From Blastopirellula marina (GTDB taxonomy: Bacteria; Planctomycetota; Planctomycetia; Pirellulales; Pirellulaceae), in NCBI RefSeq assembly GCF_002967715.1, contig NZ_PUIA01000085.1, forward strand, positions 202,374 through 266,373: 64,000 nt of DNA. Direction: 5' to 3'. This document shows, one piece after another, positions 7,401 through 14,898 of the stretch (the stretch's first letter is position 1; every line of letters starts with the position of its first letter). The notes under the pieces are model-generated. The model was given only the letters and a program-made list of their open reading frames with translations. It did no database searches and was not told where the DNA came from. The position numbers and the translations under genes are program-made.

Positions 7401-9470
7401 ATGACTGTCCGCGAACCCAAATTCGCGCCACAATGTCATATCAAGATCAGACTCAAAGAGAAAAAACTCATGCATCCACAGACCTATTACGGACACCTCG
7501 AATCGATCAAGGGCGATGCTGAGGCCATTGACAACGAGAAGCGGCGGCTCGACAAGCAAATCGAACGTCAGATTCAGAAGGTTGAACAAACGCTAACGCC
7601 TGAAACGGTTCCCGGCCTCTTATGGAGCTTAAACCTGAAGGAGCTTCAGCACGTTGCGCCTTTGGTTGGTATTCCAGTATCTGATTTAATGGGGCACTCC
7701 CGATATCTTCGAGCACTTTGTGCCAAAGTAGCTTTTAAGTCTGGGGCGATCTCCGAAGACCCGAATACGGACGAGCTACTGGAGATTTGCGGAACCCTGT
7801 GGCAAGCATTCTTTTATCGCGAAATGCTTGACGACCTCAAGGATATTGATGGAGCGAAAGACGATCGTCAACAACGGATGATTGCAGGTATGACAAGTCT
7901 CTTGAGTGCGATCCAAGGAGAGTTAACGTACCCAGAGCAGGCACGGAATCGAATTGACCGCTTGTTCTCTCCGTTTTGTTCCCGTGTAATTCAGCCTGCA
8001 CTCGGCGTGAGCGTCTCGCAAATAAACGCCGCTTTTGAGCGAATTCACCGTATTGTCCCAGAGAGACTTGAATCTGCTCGAAAGTTGATGTCGCCAGTAT
8101 ACGAGCACTGGGAGATTTTCAAGCAGATGGCTGCGGACGGTGCGAGTAATGAAGAACTACACCATTTCATGCGCAACCACCCAGATCATGAGAAAGTCGG
8201 ACATGAGTTTGCCGATGGTGTTCAGACGATAAACGAATGCCTTTTATTCGCTCCACGAGATCTTGACGGTATTTCGGATGGTCACGGGAAAGAATTTCTT
8301 GAGGCGTTCTCGTTTTCTCCTGGGGAGAAGAATCAAGATTTTCAAACACCGTATGACGAAGACATTGTTCGGTCACGACCCTTCGCACGACTTGAGGACG
8401 GATCGTTCATGTTGCTTGATGTTTGTTATTGCACCTATGCGCCGCTCACGAGATTGCCGGAGTGCTTCGACACGCCGAAGCTCGCTGCTCAGCTACGAAA
8501 GCGACGAGACGCCGCACTAGAAGATGAAGCGTCGAGACTTTTTTCAACTGTTCTTGATTCCGCGACGCGCTACCGAAGCTATTGCATACCGGTCGGCCCA
8601 GAAGGGAAGCTTGCTGAACGGGACCTTTTACTCATAAATGGTGATACGGTCTTTGTGGTTGAGAGCAAGGCATCTCCACTTCGATCCGTGAAGAAACGCG
8701 ACGACAAAGTTTCTCGACTTGTTACCGATGTAAAAAAGACCATCCAGGCGGGCTATGACCAAGCAGTGAGTGTGATCGAGTACCTAAAGTCCGCGAGTGG
8801 GGCTGTCGATCTGTTCGACAACAAAGGCAACAGAGTTGCAACGATCGACACCACGAAATTTGACCATTTTTTTCCGGTCGTTGCCCTTGATTCGTACTTC
8901 GGTTTCATAGCATCCGATTTGGAATGCTGGATGGAAACAGCGGGCGATGTTAGTTATCCTTGGGTTGTCGACACTGACACGCTGGAGTCCATCATTCTAA
9001 AGATTGATACACTAGAAAAGTTGACGGAGTTCTTGGCGTGGAGAAAGACCCTTCATGGACTCGTAACGAATGAAGACGAAGCAGTTTTCGCCGGATTCTA
9101 TTTGCGGCATGGTGCCGTAGCGATGCCTGAGGATGCGGAAGATGGTTCAACAATGGTGCGACTCGATGCAGACTACGCCGACATCTTTGAAGCGGAGTAC
9201 TTTAAGAGGCAAGGAATCGATGTTGAAATGCCACCGGAAGAAACAGGACCTCCAGTGTGGTCGATAATGAAGCGAGATGGAGACGTAATTGATTTCTCGA
9301 TCGGCGGAAAACATTTCGACTCCATTAACATCAGAACGGGGCAAGACGCAAAGCAGATGCGTAGAGATGCTGCTCATGCGAAGAAACGCACGTCTGGGCA
9401 AAAGCGGCCAGGACGCAATGCACCTTGTCCTTGTGGAAGCGGACGAAAATACAAGAAATGCTGCCTGTGA
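7401..9470 (+). CDS. PD-(D/E)XK nuclease-like protein with C-terminal SEC-C zinc motif
   Basis: This 689-residue protein (666 if the in-frame ATG at 7470 is used) has an N-terminal helical part of about 380 residues with no family I recognise. A restriction-endonuclease-like core follows: Glu374-376 in a helix, Asp408 in ERDLLLI, the ESK triad Glu421-Lys423 in VFVVESKAS, and a Q-A helix (Gln454). The end is a SEC-C motif, CPCGSGRKYKKCC (Cys676, 678, 687, 688), which binds zinc. Lower GC content and the island context suggest an accessory gene. The architecture suggests a nucleic-acid-cleaving effector, possibly in defence or mobile-element maintenance. No activity is proven by sequence alone. 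Confidence 0.75.
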   Translation: MTVREPKFAPQCHIKIRLKEKKLMHPQTYYGHLESIKGDAEAIDNEKRRLDKQIERQIQKVEQTLTPETVPGLLWSLNLKELQHVAPLVGIPVSDLMGHSRYLRALCAKVAFKSGAISEDPNTDELLEICGTLWQAFFYREMLDDLKDIDGAKDDRQQRMIAGMTSLLSAIQGELTYPEQARNRIDRLFSPFCSRVIQPALGVSVSQINAAFERIHRIVPERLESARKLMSPVYEHWEIFKQMAADGASNEELHHFMRNHPDHEKVGHEFADGVQTINECLLFAPRDLDGISDGHGKEFLEAFSFSPGEKNQDFQTPYDEDIVRSRPFARLEDGSFMLLDVCYCTYAPLTRLPECFDTPKLAAQLRKRRDAALEDEASRLFSTVLDSATRYRSYCIPVGPEGKLAERDLLLINGDTVFVVESKASPLRSVKKRDDKVSRLVTDVKKTIQAGYDQAVSVIEYLKSASGAVDLFDNKGNRVATIDTTKFDHFFPVVALDSYFGFIASDLECWMETAGDVSYPWVVDTDTLESIILKIDTLEKLTEFLAWRKTLHGLVTNEDEAVFAGFYLRHGAVAMPEDAEDGSTMVRLDADYADIFEAEYFKRQGIDVEMPPEETGPPVWSIMKRDGDVIDFSIGGKHFDSINIRTGQDAKQMRRDAAHAKKRTSGQKRPGRNAPCPCGSGRKYKKCCL

Positions 9471-9592
9471 AATCGATTGCGTTTCTGACAACACCGATCG
9501 GCGGATACCACAACGGATTCCAAGAAGTTCTCTGGGCGGTGCACGGGATTCCAAGCACTTCCGCATGGTACGATCCGCAGGCTCGTTGGTAG
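9467..9592 (+). CDS. Short ORF translationally coupled to the SEC-C gene
   Basis: A GTG start overlaps the stop of the preceding gene (GTGA at 9467-9470). The 41-residue product has protein-like composition (FLTTPIGGYHNGFQEVLWAV, then WYDPQARW) and ends at TAG. It may be the start of a truncated partner gene or a real small partner. I recognise no family. The overlap is the main reason to list it. Confidence 0.3.
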   Translation: MKSIAFLTTPIGGYHNGFQEVLWAVHGIPSTSAWYDPQARW

Positions 9593-10148
9593 AGACATGG
9601 GTGAGGTCCCCGACGACCTTCCGATATAAGAAGGTCCAGTTTTGCTTCCCTACGCTCGGGAAAGAGCGGCAGTAGCTCGCCTATGCGAGCGTGGCCGACA
9701 GAACAGGGCGACTCGGGACGTATCGAATTCGAACGCGTTTGGGCCAAGAGCGGCCGTTAATAGTAGCTTCCAATGCGGCCTCTCGGTCTGGCAAGCGGCG
9801 GTTGAGATTCGGATATTACCTATCCGTTCATGATCGCCATTCTCCACCGCCTCCTGCAGTTTCGCTTCGTCACAATCTGCTGAAGCTGCATCGTCCGCCT
9901 AGAGGAACGAATCACCCAAAGTCGCAGCGGTGGAAACGACCGACCGCAACTCAAGTTTCCTTGCAGTGTAGTCGATCAGATAGCGGTTTGCGGGCGTCTT
10001 CTTTCGTGCACAGGACGAACCGTCATTTCGCTCGGTTTAAGACAAATGCCACGCCCTCCTTACGCGTTTTGAAAGACGGGACTCACAACGATCCGCCAAG
10101 TAGTAAGACAACGACTGCCGTAACCGGGCCGCGAGTAAAATTTTGAAT
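9593..10148. other. Non-coding or decayed stretch
   Basis: About 550 bp with only low-complexity ORFs rich in Arg, Ser, Pro and His that look like chance frames. It lies between the SEC-C gene pair and the recombinase remnant. It probably contains decayed mobile-element sequence, but I cannot assign any of it. Confidence 0.4.
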
Positions 10149-10718
10149 CAACGAATAACCCTGTTGCGGCTCCGGTTGATCGACATCGCTCGCCATCGAT
10201 TGACGCGTGTCCAGTCCGAGATCAAAAATCTGATCGAAGTGCTGAAGGCGCTCGGTAAGTTCGGGATCGCTAGCGTGGGGACCGAGCTTAAGGAACTGGA
10301 AGCCGAGCGAGATTAGCTTCAGGCGGACATTAAGACCATGACCGAACAAGAGTCCCCGATTAAGCGGGTCTCTGATTCGGCCAGGGAATTCATCGAGAAC
10401 TGGAAAGACACTGGCGAAATCCTGGCCGAAGACGATCCGGATGAGAAGCGGTGCATTCTTCACCTCTTCATTCAGTCGCTGGATCTACATTTCGTCGACA
10501 CTGAGGAGAAGCGGGCAGAGTACAGCCTGACCCTTTTTCCAGAAGTGAAGCCTGAGAATTTCGGCCAAGAAAACAGAAACGGGACCGTCGCCGAAGGTGG
10601 TGACCGTCCCGATGTGTTAACCCCTGAGGCTTTGGTTCGCCATAAGGATAAAAAGGCTCCCCCGGCAGGACTCGAACCTGCGACAAGGCGGTTAACAGCC
10701 GCCTGCTCTACCAACTGA
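10149..10718 (+). pseudogene. Decayed serine-recombinase C-terminus abutting tRNA-Asn
   Basis: One frame reads a long charged coiled-coil typical of the C-terminal region of large serine recombinases (IDIARHRLTRVQSEIKNL, then ELKELEAERD). It is interrupted by an in-frame TAG at 10314-10316, then resumes as LQADIKTMTEQES and a conserved-looking tail (KRCILHLFIQSLDLHF). The catalytic N-terminal resolvase domain is missing upstream. The frame then continues straight through the antisense of tRNA-Asn and ends at 10718. It is best read as the remnant of a recombinase whose element integrated beside this tRNA. A short product from ATG 10338 would have no catalytic domain. Confidence 0.6.
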
Positions 10719-10729
10719 GCTACAGGGGA
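10657..10729 (-). tRNA. tRNA-Asn (anticodon GTT)
   Basis: The minus strand folds as a 73-nt tRNA. The 7-bp acceptor TCCCCTG/CGGGGGA has one G-T pair, the D-arm contains AGCTCAGTTGGTAGAGC, the anticodon loop is CTGTTAA with GTT, and the T-arm is GCAGG-TTCGAGT-CCTGC. The discriminator is G. The CCA end is not fully encoded, as CCT follows. It borders the recombinase remnant and is probably the integration site of the left region. Confidence 0.95.
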
Positions 10730-10891
10730 TCAGAGGAACAGCTAAGTTTACGTTTTTCCTTTTCCCTTTCAAGGCCACCTATCGCGAAAGTTGCCTGGGT
10801 AGTGAAAAGAAAGAATTCCGATGCTATCGAAGAAGACAATTCTTCCGAAGGAAGGTTCTGTTCCGCCGTAGAGAATTGGTCTGGATCCAGG

Positions 10892-11317
10892 CTAGGCGGA
10901 CCGGTTTTTCACCATCTTCACCGAATTCCCTTTTTCGTTATACGAGACCTCGGTCATGTAGGCCTTGATCAGCATAACGCCGCGACCGGAGGGGACGTCC
11001 AGGTTTTCGTCCAGGGTTGGGTCTGGGACGTCGGCAGGTTTAAATCCAGGGCCTTCATCGGTGATGTGGATCAGGACGCGTTCTTTACCGACGCGCATGT
11101 CGACTTCAACCGATTTATTCGGATCCTGCTTGTTCCCATGTTTGATTGCATTAACGATGGCCTCTTCGGCGGCCAGGTGGATACCGAAGCTGTCATGCAT
11201 GGCCCACTCGGCTCGCTCGAGTTGAGTCAGCAATTCTTTAATGAGACGCTGTCCTTCGGCCGTATCACTAGGAATTGTTTCCTTGCTCGACCAAAGCCAG
11301 TTGTTGTCATCGCCCAT
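10892..11317 (-). CDS. RsbW/SpoIIAB-type anti-sigma serine kinase
   Basis: The 141-residue protein has a GHKL ATPase fold with N-box EEAIVNAIKHGN, G1 box DEGPGF and G2 box GRGVMLIKAYM, as in RsbW and SpoIIAB. Such proteins bind a sigma factor and phosphorylate an STAS-domain antagonist. ATG 11317 is preferred over an upstream in-frame TTG at 11329, although no good ribosome binding site is visible. The STAS gene lies about 160 bp upstream on the same strand and is the probable partner. No sigma-factor gene is adjacent, so the regulated target lies elsewhere. It could also control something other than a sigma factor. Confidence 0.85.
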   Translation of the reverse strand: MGDDNNWLWSSKETIPSDTAEGQRLIKELLTQLERAEWAMHDSFGIHLAAEEAIVNAIKHGNKQDPNKSVEVDMRVGKERVLIHITDEGPGFKPADVPDPTLDENLDVPSGRGVMLIKAYMTEVSYNEKGNSVKMVKNRSA

Positions 11318-11478
11318 AACTAAGCGCAATCACGAATGGGAGGAGTGTTACGGGAAAAGCCAGTCAGGAACGCCTTCTTCCCGACTGATGTCTGCTGGCC
11401 GCTAGACACCACATCGAAAGATGGGTGATAGCACTAGTTTAGCGACAAAATCCCTTAACGGAAAACAGGGACTCCCAA

Positions 11479-11838
11479 TTAGCCACGAAAGGCAGCCAAT
11501 GCGTCGGGAACGTCGTCCTTAATATCAAACAACTTATTTAGCCGGGTTATGGCAAATACTTCCATAATTTCCGGACGGATGTTGCTCATCTTAAGATGCC
11601 CATCCTGCTGCTTCACCTGCTTGTCGAGGCTAATCAGCTTTCCCAAAGCCGAACTCGAAAGGAATTCGACATGGGAGAAGTTCAGCAAAATGCTTCGCTT
11701 CTTATCGACCTCGACCAGGTCGTTAAATTCTTGCCCGATTTCTTGTATCTGGACGTCATCCAGGATCTTACGATCCTTGAACTCGACTACGGTGACGTCC
11801 TCCACCTCGGTTACTTTGAGGCGCTTTTGGTCCGACAT
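11479..11838 (-). CDS. STAS-domain anti-sigma factor antagonist (RsbV/SpoIIAA type)
   Basis: This 119-residue single STAS domain has the antagonist motif VEFLSSSALGKL, where Ser62 or Ser63 is the expected phosphorylation site. ATG 11838 is chosen because an AAAGGA box lies about 10 nt upstream; the alternative start is a TTG three codons earlier. In partner-switching modules the unphosphorylated protein sequesters the kinase and frees the sigma factor. The adjacent RsbW-like gene supports this role. The phosphatase that would reset the switch is not in the window. Confidence 0.88.
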   Translation of the reverse strand: MSDQKRLKVTEVEDVTVVEFKDRKILDDVQIQEIGQEFNDLVEVDKKRSILLNFSHVEFLSSSALGKLISLDKQVKQQDGHLKMSNIRPEIMEVFAITRLNKLFDIKDDVPDALAAFRG

Positions 11839-12049
11839 TGCTTTCAATTCCTTTACCTGAAGACTTCGCAGAATTCTAACGTAACGCGAATCGCGAATAC
11901 AAAGGAAAAATGAGCATTCTGAGAATCTTACAGGCCACTTCAGCGACAGAATCGTCTCAAACGCTAAAGCCTATGATAATTTCCACTTACGCGCTGTCAA
12001 CGACAAATAGATTTGCTCGACTGACATAACACACCCCTCGCACAGCGGG

Positions 12050-12466
12050 CTATTCGCCCCGCTTGCCGGTAAGCACCACATGCTTTATTAACAGAAAATT
12101 GCCCCCGCGAAATTCCGTTACCGTCCCTGAAACCAGCCAGACCAGTTCACCGGTCGAGCTTTCCTGGGCCTGAACAACGCGTTCCATCATTCGGTTTTCT
12201 AATATCTTCAGAACCATTTTCTCGTTTTCGGGGACGAAGCTCAGGCGATCTCCGATCCACTCGAATGTCCCCTTCGAGTCGACAATTTCCGCCCCTTCGC
12301 GTAGACGTGTCAGCTTTTCTTGTTGCTGCTGAGCCGACTTCATGCGATCGGTAACGGTCGCCGCACTTTCTTCGGCCGATGCATTCTTCCCAGGTGGCGA
12401 CAACGCAACCAGGCAGCTCATCACGACGCAGAAAACACTCAACAGGCTCGGCAGCACTTTTTTCAC
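12050..12466 (-). CDS. Secreted protein of unknown function
   Basis: The 138-residue product starts at GTG and has a signal peptide (KKVLPSLLSVFCVVMSCLVAL) likely cleaved near ASA. A short Gln/Lys/Arg-rich helix (about 40-60) follows, then a compact beta-rich domain with FEWIGDRLSFVPENEKMVLK and a C-terminal LIKHVVLTGKR. I recognise no family. Its form is that of an exported planctomycete-specific protein. It reads away from the preceding STAS gene's promoter region and has no operon partner. Confidence 0.65.
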   Translation of the reverse strand: MKKVLPSLLSVFCVVMSCLVALSPPGKNASAEESAATVTDRMKSAQQQQEKLTRLREGAEIVDSKGTFEWIGDRLSFVPENEKMVLKILENRMMERVVQAQESSTGELVWLVSGTVTEFRGGNFLLIKHVVLTGKRGE

Positions 12467-12734
12467 GGCAATTCTCGCAGCACCTTCTATCTAACGAAAA
12501 ACCGCCCAAGTGTAGGTCGAGAACTGCGATGATGCGTTAGGAAATCATCATGCGGCGAAAAAACATCTTCGTTGCCTCTTCGCAGCAATCGGCGACACCC
12601 CAGCAATCGCCGCATCTCATTATCATTAAATCACTTAGGGGATTCCACCCTTCAAGTCCTACTGGCTTGGCACTGCAGCTGCGTTCCGAAAGGAGGACCT
12701 TATCCCGTGAAACTTGTCCTAGCTGCAGGCAACC

Positions 12735-13664
12735 ATGTACGACTCCATGACCTCTCTCTCGATCGCTCCGATTGCCGTGGCATTTCTGTTCGTGATTGGC
12801 AGCTTCCTGACTCTGGCATCCGGACATGTCTTTGCCCAGGACCTCGCCCCCTCGGCGATTGTCGAACTCACGACATCCAGCGGCAGGACCTTCCGTGGCA
12901 GGATTTCCCCCAAAAGTGATTTCCATACCGTCCATCTCACAACGAGTCGTGGTTCGATTGAACTAAGCCGTCCTATCTCTTGGACGGCCATACGCCATCT
13001 AACCATCAACGAATTGCCCGCTTCGTTCGAGAAACTGGCCACCCTGATCACCACCGTTCAAAATGCCCAAGGGCAGCCAGAAACGCCTGCCAATGTCATA
13101 ACCCTCGGCCCTCCGTCCACTCCCAGAGAAAACGAAGTCGAAATCGAACAATTGGAAGCTGGTCCGACGACGGCCCCGGTCTCGAGTATTTCGTCTTGGG
13201 CAACCTTCAAGAGCTGGGATAGCGATCCGATTGTCGATGGCTTGGAGGTCACCTTCACCCCAGAAGACTCGCAGGGACTACCAACCGCGGCACGAGGTCA
13301 CCTGGAAGCAGAACTTTATGCATTCCAGAAATCATCGTTTTCAAGCGTGCCGCATGGCCACGGCGCTCGATTCGTGAAGATTGGCAGTTGGCGAATCCCG
13401 CTGGATCAAACGTTTCCGCGTTACGATTCACGCGTGGCACGGTTGCCATATCAATCGATCTCACCGGCTACCGATGGCAGCGTATCGCCACTGGGAACCC
13501 TGGTCATTAAGCTGGTCATACCGGGGCAAGGAACGTTTTCGGCAAGCCTGGAAGATGTTCGCTTACGGCCTTACAGTTCGGTTCGCGATGCCAATGTTTT
13601 GCGTGGCAATCCGCGATACTACGGTGCCGAGAACCCTCGATATGTTCCGTATTACACTCCGTAG
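12735..13664 (+). CDS. Secreted protein of unknown function, proline/tyrosine-rich C-terminus
   Basis: The product is 309 residues with an N-terminal signal segment (IAPIAVAFLFVIGSFLTLASG) ending near VFAQD. Residues about 45-95 form a short beta-rich unit (VELTTSSGRTFRGRISP), followed by a Pro/Glu linker. A larger beta domain (about 165-290) contains paired strands (LEVTFTPEDSQGL, TLVIKLVIPGQG). The C-terminus is RYYGAENPRYVPYYTP. I recognise no family. An in-frame ATG four codons further is an alternative start. It is probably an exported envelope protein, with no neighbour that suggests a role. Confidence 0.65.
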   Translation: MYDSMTSLSIAPIAVAFLFVIGSFLTLASGHVFAQDLAPSAIVELTTSSGRTFRGRISPKSDFHTVHLTTSRGSIELSRPISWTAIRHLTINELPASFEKLATLITTVQNAQGQPETPANVITLGPPSTPRENEVEIEQLEAGPTTAPVSSISSWATFKSWDSDPIVDGLEVTFTPEDSQGLPTAARGHLEAELYAFQKSSFSSVPHGHGARFVKIGSWRIPLDQTFPRYDSRVARLPYQSISPATDGSVSPLGTLVIKLVIPGQGTFSASLEDVRLRPYSSVRDANVLRGNPRYYGAENPRYVPYYTP

Positions 13665-13693
13665 AATGTACGGCAGAGTCGTGCCAAGGCTGG

Positions 13694-13996
13694 CTAACCA
13701 GGCTTCGGCATGGCCAGGCTATGAAGCACCAGGACCGCGCCCATCGAGATCAATGCCCACCCCAACCATTGAGGAGGCTTGATCGTCTTCTTGGCCGAGA
13801 TGATGTTGGAATCTTCGGCAGCCGCGACAAATGCTGTCGGGACGTCGCTCGGCTCGGCCTTCTTCGAATTGAACTGTTTCGAAATAAACTGGCTCGCTTC
13901 CTGAGTCAGTGTTACCGAGTCGACCAGGCGGAATTGGATGCCCAAAGCGAGCAGTACCACCCCGATCATGAAGTATTGATTGCGATTGATTTCCAC
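13694..13996 (-). CDS. Small two-helix membrane protein, unknown
   Basis: A 100-residue protein starts at GTG 13996 with GGAG about 6 nt upstream. It has an N-terminal membrane helix (YFMIGVVLLALGIQF), a polar loop of about 45 residues and a C-terminal helix (WLGWALISMGAVLVLHSLAM). No family is recognised. It lies convergent to the preceding secreted-protein gene with 29 bp between the stops. Confidence 0.6.
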   Translation of the reverse strand: MEINRNQYFMIGVVLLALGIQFRLVDSVTLTQEASQFISKQFNSKKAEPSDVPTAFVAAAEDSNIISAKKTIKPPQWLGWALISMGAVLVLHSLAMPKPG

Positions 13997-14310
13997 GGTC
14001 AGCTCCGCTGAATCGCTGAAACTTGGTGCATGATGAAATACAGACTTAGTGGTCCGTTAGTCCAATCTTCGAACCATGGGCACTGCTAGCCTGAGCAAAT
14101 CCGGCAAGTCATGGATCTTCTCTCCTGTAAGGATTTGTCAGCGTCTGCCGAACGTATCGGTTATTCCGAGAAGTCTGCTACGCGAGATTGAAGACTTGCA
14201 ATTTGACTGCTTCCCCCCTCACGTGACTCGGTTCTTTAACCTATCCATGTAAGGATCGTCGGAGATGCAATCCGGCACTGGTAACATGTTTGCTTTCGGG
14301 GCTAAGAAAT
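13997..14310. other. Intergenic region between divergent genes
   Basis: About 310 bp between a minus-strand membrane protein gene and the plus-strand receiver gene. It must hold both promoters, but no clear promoter pair, repeat or RNA structure stood out. Confidence 0.4.
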
Positions 14311-14706
14311 ATGAGTACATCTAATCCTTCACGTGGCCGAGTGCTTGTTTGTGATGATTCGATGTTGATGCGCAAACTGGTCATCGACTCGTTGACCGAA
14401 GACGGCTGGACCCTGGCAGGCGAAGCACAGAACGGCAAAGAAGCCTGTGAAAAGTACCAGGAACTTCGTCCTGACGCGGTAACCATGGATATTGTCATGC
14501 CAGAACATGATGGTATCTATGGACTGGAACAGATCATCAACCATGATCCGGACGCCAAGGTGGTCATGGTCAGCGCGTTGAATCAAACCTCGCTGGTGGC
14601 TGAATCGGTACGAAAAGGGGCTCAAGACTTCATGGTCAAGCCGTTTCTGCCTGAGCATCTTCAAGAAACCATGCGACGGCTGGTCGATGCCAATCTGCAG
14701 GCCTAG
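14311..14706 (+). CDS. CheY-like single-domain response regulator
   Basis: This 131-residue receiver domain has Asp15/Asp16 in VLVCDDS, phosphoacceptor Asp60 in VTMDIVMPEHDG, Ser88 in VMVSAL and Lys110 in FMVKPF. The VSAL..Q and QDFMVKPF signatures are those of CheY-like proteins. The ATG at 14311 is preferred over an upstream TTG at 14290. No kinase or flagellar gene is adjacent, and the CheV gene at 53-54 kb is too far away to be an operon partner. It is probably a shuttle receiver for a kinase encoded elsewhere. Confidence 0.88.
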   Translation: MSTSNPSRGRVLVCDDSMLMRKLVIDSLTEDGWTLAGEAQNGKEACEKYQELRPDAVTMDIVMPEHDGIYGLEQIINHDPDAKVVMVSALNQTSLVAESVRKGAQDFMVKPFLPEHLQETMRRLVDANLQA

Positions 14707-14898
14707 TTCCTGTCGATCCCATTTCCGGTGGGCAAAAATCGGAAAATCTTACCCACGCTTGTCTTGCGAGCGAGGAAAATACGCGAAGAAAGCGTCGGCA
14801 AATGATGCCGGCAGCCGCGTTGTGGCGTTGGTTAAATGCCCCAAATCGGCTAGTCTTACGGAATTGCAAGCACCGCAATCATCGCGTGGAATAGATGT

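Noticed and set aside
9691..10146. Possible 151-residue protein between the SEC-C gene and the recombinase remnant
   Set aside because: Its composition is Arg/Ser/Pro/His-rich without hydrophobic core patterns, and there is no ribosome site. It looks like a chance frame.
10338..10718. Apparent conserved protein ending APPAGLEPATRR
   Set aside because: The ending is the well-known false translation of antisense tRNA. The upstream part belongs to the recombinase remnant.
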